NCBI GenBank assembly: GCA_035524095.1
Contig: DATKPK010000232.1
Location: 1 to 8,906 of the forward strand
Length of the DNA stretch: 8,906 nucleotides
DNA from: DATJUF01 sp035524095
Lineage (GTDB): Bacteria; Desulfobacterota; Binatia; Binatales; Binataceae
Direction of reading: 5' to 3'
Shown here: positions 5,755 through 8,906 of the stretch, in pieces
How positions within the stretch are numbered: the first letter of the stretch is position 1
How the letters are laid out: every line of letters begins with the position of its first letter
Program-made: the position numbers and the translations under genes
The notes under the pieces: generated by a model
The model's input: only the letters and a program-made list of their open reading frames with translations
The model's database searches: none
Told to the model about the DNA's origin: nothing

Positions 5755-6516
5755 GTGATAGTGATCGGGTGCGCATTCAAGGGCGAGTTGGCGGCGCTGA
5801 AGACGCATTTGTTCGATTCGTCCAATGCCGCCGCGGCTCCGCTCGACGATGATCTCAAGGGCTATCTGGGACGATGCCGCAATAACGAAATAGCGCTAGT
5901 GATGACGGGTATCGGGATGCGGCGCGCGCGTGAGGCGACGCGGCTCGCGCTCAAGCGCTGGCCCACGCCGGAATTCATCTTGAGCACGGGCGTCGCGGGT
6001 GCGTTGAGCCCGGAACTGGCGATTGGCGCGATCATCCTCGCCGACAGCGTGATGACTTGCCATTTCGAAACCGGCCTTCCGGAGCACATTCTAGAAGTCG
6101 GGCACAAGCAGCGCGATGTGATAGCCGCAGCGTTGGCAAGTGCAGGTAAAAGCGCGAGCACCGGCGCCATCTTCACCTCGAGGAAGCCGTTGACCACGGT
6201 TGCGGCCAAGAGCCGCGCAGCCGAATTATCCGGTGCGGTCGCAGTCGATATGGAAAGTGCGGCGATCGCGCTCGAAGCGGCGACACGAGGAGTGCCGTAC
6301 GTTTGTCTGCGCTCAATTTTGGACCTCGCAAGCGAAGATGTGATGGGCGCGGAATTGGCAGATGAAGACGGCCGGGTGCGGCCGTTGGCGGCGGCGCGAG
6401 CGATCGTGACAAACCCGGCGATACTCACGAGCGGCATTCGCTTGATGCGCAACTTGCGGGTCGCCACTAAGGCGATGGGCGAGGCGGTGGAGGCGGCGAT
6501 TCGCGAGCCGGCCTGA
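5755..6516 (+). CDS. hpnG: HpnG, hopanoid-associated nucleoside phosphorylase/nucleosidase
   Basis: The 253-residue protein has the purine nucleoside phosphorylase / MTA-SAH nucleosidase fold: MIVIGCAFKGELAAL (1-15), TGIGMRRA (51-58), STGVAGAL (77-84), the ribose-binding AVDMESAAIA (163-172) and LRSILDLA (185-192), where Asp190 would be the base-contacting acid. In hopanoid producers HpnG removes adenine from adenosylhopane, leading to (phospho)ribosylhopane, the precursor of bacteriohopanetetrol. The start is GTG at 5755, with GAGG eight bases upstream; a second GTG at 5761 is possible. It is divergent from hpnK and converges on the CruF-like gene, with 21 bp between stops. A generic MTA/SAH nucleosidase is the alternative, but the neighbourhood favours HpnG. 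Confidence 0.85.
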   Translation: MIVIGCAFKGELAALKTHLFDSSNAAAAPLDDDLKGYLGRCRNNEIALVMTGIGMRRAREATRLALKRWPTPEFILSTGVAGALSPELAIGAIILADSVMTCHFETGLPEHILEVGHKQRDVIAAALASAGKSASTGAIFTSRKPLTTVAAKSRAAELSGAVAVDMESAAIALEAATRGVPYVCLRSILDLASEDVMGAELADEDGRVRPLAAARAIVTNPAILTSGIRLMRNLRVATKAMGEAVEAAIREPA

Positions 6517-6537
6517 AACGAAACATCGGCAATTCGA

Positions 6538-7440
6538 TCAGTCGACGCTCAACGAGGCAGCGCGCCGTCGAGGCGCAGGATTCCCTGACTCGACGAACGG
6601 GGCGTCATAAGGGAAATTGTCGAGATGGCGAGCGATCGCGGCCTCATCACCGTAATTGGTATCGCGGGTGATGATACTGACGATCAGGACGACGAAGGGC
6701 AGAAAGATGAAGATGCTAGCCCAGCCGATCTCATCGGCGCCGATAACGAACAGCATCGTGATGCCAAAGGTTACGATACCGGTGTAGAGCAGTGGGCCCA
6801 TCAAGGCACGCATCGGGAATTGCGGCACGACGCCGAAGGGTCGCGAGCCGCCACGATTGATCCATCCGTCGAGCATCTGAAACAGGCCGACGGCGATCGC
6901 TGCAATGAAGAACCATCCGAGATAGTTGCTGATTGGCACGCCGAAATGGGGGCCGGGCGGGTCATACCAGAAAAGCTTGCCGAGAAACCATCGGTCGCCG
7001 CGAACGCTCAGCGGATCGACGACAAGGTCGACCATCACCATGAACAAGGCAGCCATTAGCCAAACGCGAGGGGACCGGCGCAAGCGGGTAGTGTCGAGCA
7101 GGCGGAAGTCGAGGCCACGATGGTATAGCGGCGCATTGGCGAGCATCGCGACCGTGTAACTGGCGAAGCCGAGGAAGGTGAAGGAGAGCGAATCCATCAG
7201 CGGGACGCCCGCGATCCATAGCTCACGGCTGCGGGTGGCATCGATGTAGTGGTAGAGGCCGAAGGGAAATCCGTTGTGGATCGAACTCCATTCGCAGAGG
7301 TTGGCGGTTGCCGAAGTGACGACGGTAAACAGGATCGTCGTGCGTAGGCCGTAATTGACGATGGAAATGAAAAGGAAGGCCGCGAGGAAGACGAAAACGT
7401 AGGGCCGGAGCAGAATCGTACCGATTAAGAGACTAATCAT
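6538..7440 (-). CDS. CruF-like carotenoid hydratase family membrane protein (DUF422)
   Basis: The 300-residue protein is an integral membrane protein with about seven hydrophobic segments (near 14-30, 33-47, 78-103, 127-145, 172-188, 216-234 and 238-257). Its loops hold the family blocks NGFPFGLYHY (56-65), DLVVDPLSVRGDRWF (138-152) and PHFGVPISNYLGWF (164-177). CruF and its archaeal relatives hydrate the psi end of gamma-carotene or bacterioruberin precursors. The acidic, His- and Trp-rich blocks are intact. Its ATG overlaps the hpnA stop as ATGA (7440-7437), so translation is probably coupled and it belongs to the hpnE-hpnA operon. The C-terminal 45 residues are polar and Arg-rich, probably cytoplasmic. 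Whether its substrate is a carotenoid or a hopanoid-pathway isoprenoid cannot be told from sequence. Confidence 0.82.
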   Translation of the reverse strand: MISLLIGTILLRPYVFVFLAAFLFISIVNYGLRTTILFTVVTSATANLCEWSSIHNGFPFGLYHYIDATRSRELWIAGVPLMDSLSFTFLGFASYTVAMLANAPLYHRGLDFRLLDTTRLRRSPRVWLMAALFMVMVDLVVDPLSVRGDRWFLGKLFWYDPPGPHFGVPISNYLGWFFIAAIAVGLFQMLDGWINRGGSRPFGVVPQFPMRALMGPLLYTGIVTFGITMLFVIGADEIGWASIFIFLPFVVLIVSIITRDTNYGDEAAIARHLDNFPYDAPFVESGNPAPRRRAASLSVD

Positions 7441-8444
7441 TCGGTGTGGCTATTCGTAACATAGCCGTGGCTGCGGAAAAACGTGATGGCGCGGCGCAAG
7501 GCCTCGTTAACACTGCCAGGATTGTAGCCGAGTTCCTGGCGCGCTTTCGCATCATCGAAGAACATCCGCTTGCGCGCCATTCGGACTTCGGTGAGGCTCG
7601 CGCGGGGCGGCCGCAAGGTCACGCGGGAGAGGGCCTCAGCACCATAAGCGAAGGCGAGCGCGACGCCGTAGGGGATCTTATAGCGAGGCGCGGGCAGGCC
7701 GGAAAGCTGGGCGAGGCGGTCGAGCATTTCCGCAAGAGTCAGATTTTCACCGCCGAGAACGTACTTTTCACCGATACGCCCGCGTTCAGCAGCAAGCAAA
7801 TGGCCGCGTGCGATGTCCTCGACTGGTGCGAGGTTGAGGCCGGTATCGATATAGGCGGGCATCCGCCGGTTGAGAAAATCGGTGACGATGCGGCCCGTAG
7901 GCGTCGGCTTGTAATCGAGAGGGCCGACGGGCGTGGAAGGATTGACGATCACGACCGGCAAGCCCTCGCGGGCGGCGGTTAAGGCAAGCTGCTCGGCGAG
8001 AAACTTCGAGCGCTTGTAGGGGCCAACCATGTCCTCGAGACGGACTGGCGTATCTTCCCGTCCGGAACCGCCATGAACGATACCAAGCGCGCCGACGGTG
8101 CTGGTGTGGACCATACGTTTAACCTTGGCGCGACGCCCGGCTTCGAGAACGTTGCGTGTGCCTTCGACATTTGCAGCGTACATCGGAGCAGGATTCGGCA
8201 CCCATAGACGGTAGTCGGCAGCGACGTGGTAAATGGTATCGCAACCTCGGGCGAATTCGGCGATCGAGTCGGCGTCACGAAGGTCGCCGACCACACGTTT
8301 ACAATCGAGGCCATCGAGTGCGCTGAGGTCGGCGTTGGTGCGGACCAAGGCACGCACCACGATGCCGGTCTTCAGCAGAGCACGCACGACATGGCATCCG
8401 ACGAAGCCGTTAGCTCCGGTCACCAGTGCGGTTGACCAAGGCAT
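7437..8444 (-). CDS. hpnA: HpnA, hopanoid-associated NAD-dependent epimerase/dehydratase-like protein
   Basis: The 335-residue protein is an extended short-chain dehydrogenase. Its dinucleotide-binding motif is TGANGFVG (9-16), and YKRSK (143-147) holds the catalytic Tyr143 and Lys147. It also has the HVAADYRLW block (73-81), MVHTSTVGALG (111-121) and NPSTPVGP (168-175), which is the HpnA form of the family. HpnA occurs in many hopanoid clusters as a 'hopanoid-associated sugar epimerase', but its exact reaction is unsettled. The start is the ATG at 8444, 11 bp after the hpnE stop. An in-frame frame back to 8546 would add 34 Arg/His-rich residues lying inside hpnE and is rejected. No strong Shine-Dalgarno is seen, consistent with coupling to hpnE. 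The stop overlaps the CruF-like start. Confidence 0.87.
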   Translation of the reverse strand: MPWSTALVTGANGFVGCHVVRALLKTGIVVRALVRTNADLSALDGLDCKRVVGDLRDADSIAEFARGCDTIYHVAADYRLWVPNPAPMYAANVEGTRNVLEAGRRAKVKRMVHTSTVGALGIVHGGSGREDTPVRLEDMVGPYKRSKFLAEQLALTAAREGLPVVIVNPSTPVGPLDYKPTPTGRIVTDFLNRRMPAYIDTGLNLAPVEDIARGHLLAAERGRIGEKYVLGGENLTLAEMLDRLAQLSGLPAPRYKIPYGVALAFAYGAEALSRVTLRPPRASLTEVRMARKRMFFDDAKARQELGYNPGSVNEALRRAITFFRSHGYVTNSHTE

Positions 8445-8455
8445 CGCTGGGGCGA

Positions 8456-8906
8456 TCAGGCGGCACGCGCGATGATGGCGCGCGCGGCGGTGTGGCCTGC
8501 GATAACGGCACTTTCGATGGTGGCTGGCAGGCCGGTCTGAATCCAATCACCCGCGAGAAAGAGATTCGGGATCGGCGTGGCTACCGGGGGACGGCTCAAG
8601 TCGGAGGCGGGATCAGGCGCGATAGTCGCGTGTTTCTCCTTGAGCACCAACGCCTTTGTTACATTGGCCTCGCGCGAGGCCGGGATCATCGTGTGGAGGT
8701 CATCGAGGACGATATGCAGAAGGTCGTTGTTGGAACGGTCAACTAGATCGCGGGCACCGCTAATTACGAAGCTCAGATAGCCGGGATGGGTGACGCCGTG
8801 AGCATCGAAAATGCGCCGCTTATTGAAGAGCCATTGAGTGGTACTACCGATGAAGCCGGTGAAGGGAGAATCGGTGACCTCCCGGTCGAGCCACAGATGG
8901 GCGCAG
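8456..8906 (-). CDS. hpnE: HpnE, squalene-associated FAD-dependent desaturase/dehydroxylase, C-terminal part (runs off window)
   Basis: The reverse frame is open from the right edge to a TGA at 8458-8456, giving the last 150 codons. It reads AHLWLDREVTDSPFTGFIGS, then TTQWLFNKRRIF, which match the substrate-side strands of HpnE. It ends with LAGDWIQTGLPATIESAV and AGHTAARAI, the second FAD-contacting block that closes this amine-oxidase-like family. In the HpnCDE route HpnE reductively removes the hydroxyl from hydroxysqualene to give squalene, the cyclase substrate. Related phytoene desaturases share the fold, but the TGLPATIESAV ending plus an hpnA neighbour favour HpnE. The FAD-binding N terminus lies beyond the window. 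It heads the hpnE-hpnA-CruF-like run. An internal ATG at 8689 is not a start, since coding sequence clearly continues upstream of it. Confidence 0.87.
   Translation of the reverse strand, partial: CAHLWLDREVTDSPFTGFIGSTTQWLFNKRRIFDAHGVTHPGYLSFVISGARDLVDRSNNDLLHIVLDDLHTMIPASREANVTKALVLKEKHATIAPDPASDLSRPPVATPIPNLFLAGDWIQTGLPATIESAVIAGHTAARAIIARAA

Noticed and set aside
6324..6338. CCTCGCAAGCGAAG inside hpnG, echoing the repeat core
   Set aside because: Encodes the family-typical Leu-Ala-Ser-Glu-Asp and lacks the flanking repeat sequence and a full stem.
6517..6537. Bidirectional terminator between hpnG and the CruF-like gene
   Set aside because: The 21-bp gap has no inverted repeat or T-run.
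8445..8546. Upstream start for hpnA
   Set aside because: It would add Arg/His-rich residues encoded inside the conserved FAD block of hpnE; the ATG at 8444 begins just before the Rossmann strand as in the family.
8666..8681. Perfect 16-bp palindrome GGCCTCGCGCGAGGCC resembling the hairpin repeat
   Set aside because: It lies in the hpnE coding frame (Ala-Ser-Arg-Glu-Ala) and lacks the CAAG loop and the half unit, so a coding coincidence is simpler.

Overview
The window is GC-rich bacterial chromosome, densely packed, with genes on both strands. Its content points to a hopanoid-making, probably Gram-negative bacterium that also carries carotenoid-type genes. Five proteins belong to hopanoid families: HpnE (3' part only), HpnA, HpnG, HpnK and an HpnR-type C-3 methylase. 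Phylum cannot be fixed from sequence alone. Uncultured lineages with hopanoid plus carotenoid genes (for example Binatota, Acidobacteria or NC10-like groups) are reasonable guesses, no more.

Layout from left to right. Positions 1-2738 are a minus-strand run read right to left: a possible 37-residue ORF, hpnR (B12-binding radical SAM hopanoid C-3 methylase), a Tam-like SAM methyltransferase, and the first 54 codons of an isoaspartyl peptidase/asparaginase cut by the window edge. A gene-poor divergent region follows (about 2739-3062), carrying a hairpin repeat. Next, on the plus strand, come a YajO-like aldo/keto reductase and an unrecognised 164-residue protein. The latter overlaps hpnK tail to tail. 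hpnK (minus) is divergent from hpnG (plus), and the region between them holds a second copy of the hairpin repeat. hpnG converges on a minus-strand set read right to left: hpnE (partial) -> hpnA -> a CruF-like membrane protein, with hpnA and the CruF-like gene overlapping by ATGA.

How they may work together. HpnE belongs to the squalene-supply step. HpnG belongs to the step that removes adenine from adenosylhopane, leading to (phospho)ribosylhopane. HpnA and HpnK are side-chain-associated proteins of unsettled function. HpnR would add the C-3 methyl to ring A. The cyclase (shc), hpnH, hpnC and hpnD are not in this window. The aldo/keto reductase lies inside this neighbourhood and shares its upstream hairpin repeat with hpnG, so it is a candidate, by inference only, for reducing the open-chain sugar of ribosylhopane to bacteriohopanetetrol.

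The most noteworthy items are the hairpin repeats with a compensatory base-pair change, the CruF-like gene coupled to hpnA, the aldo/keto reductase hypothesis, the small ORF overlapping the hpnR start, and the RBS-enclosing hairpin before the unknown gene. No tRNA, rRNA, CRISPR array, insertion sequence or convincing terminator was seen.
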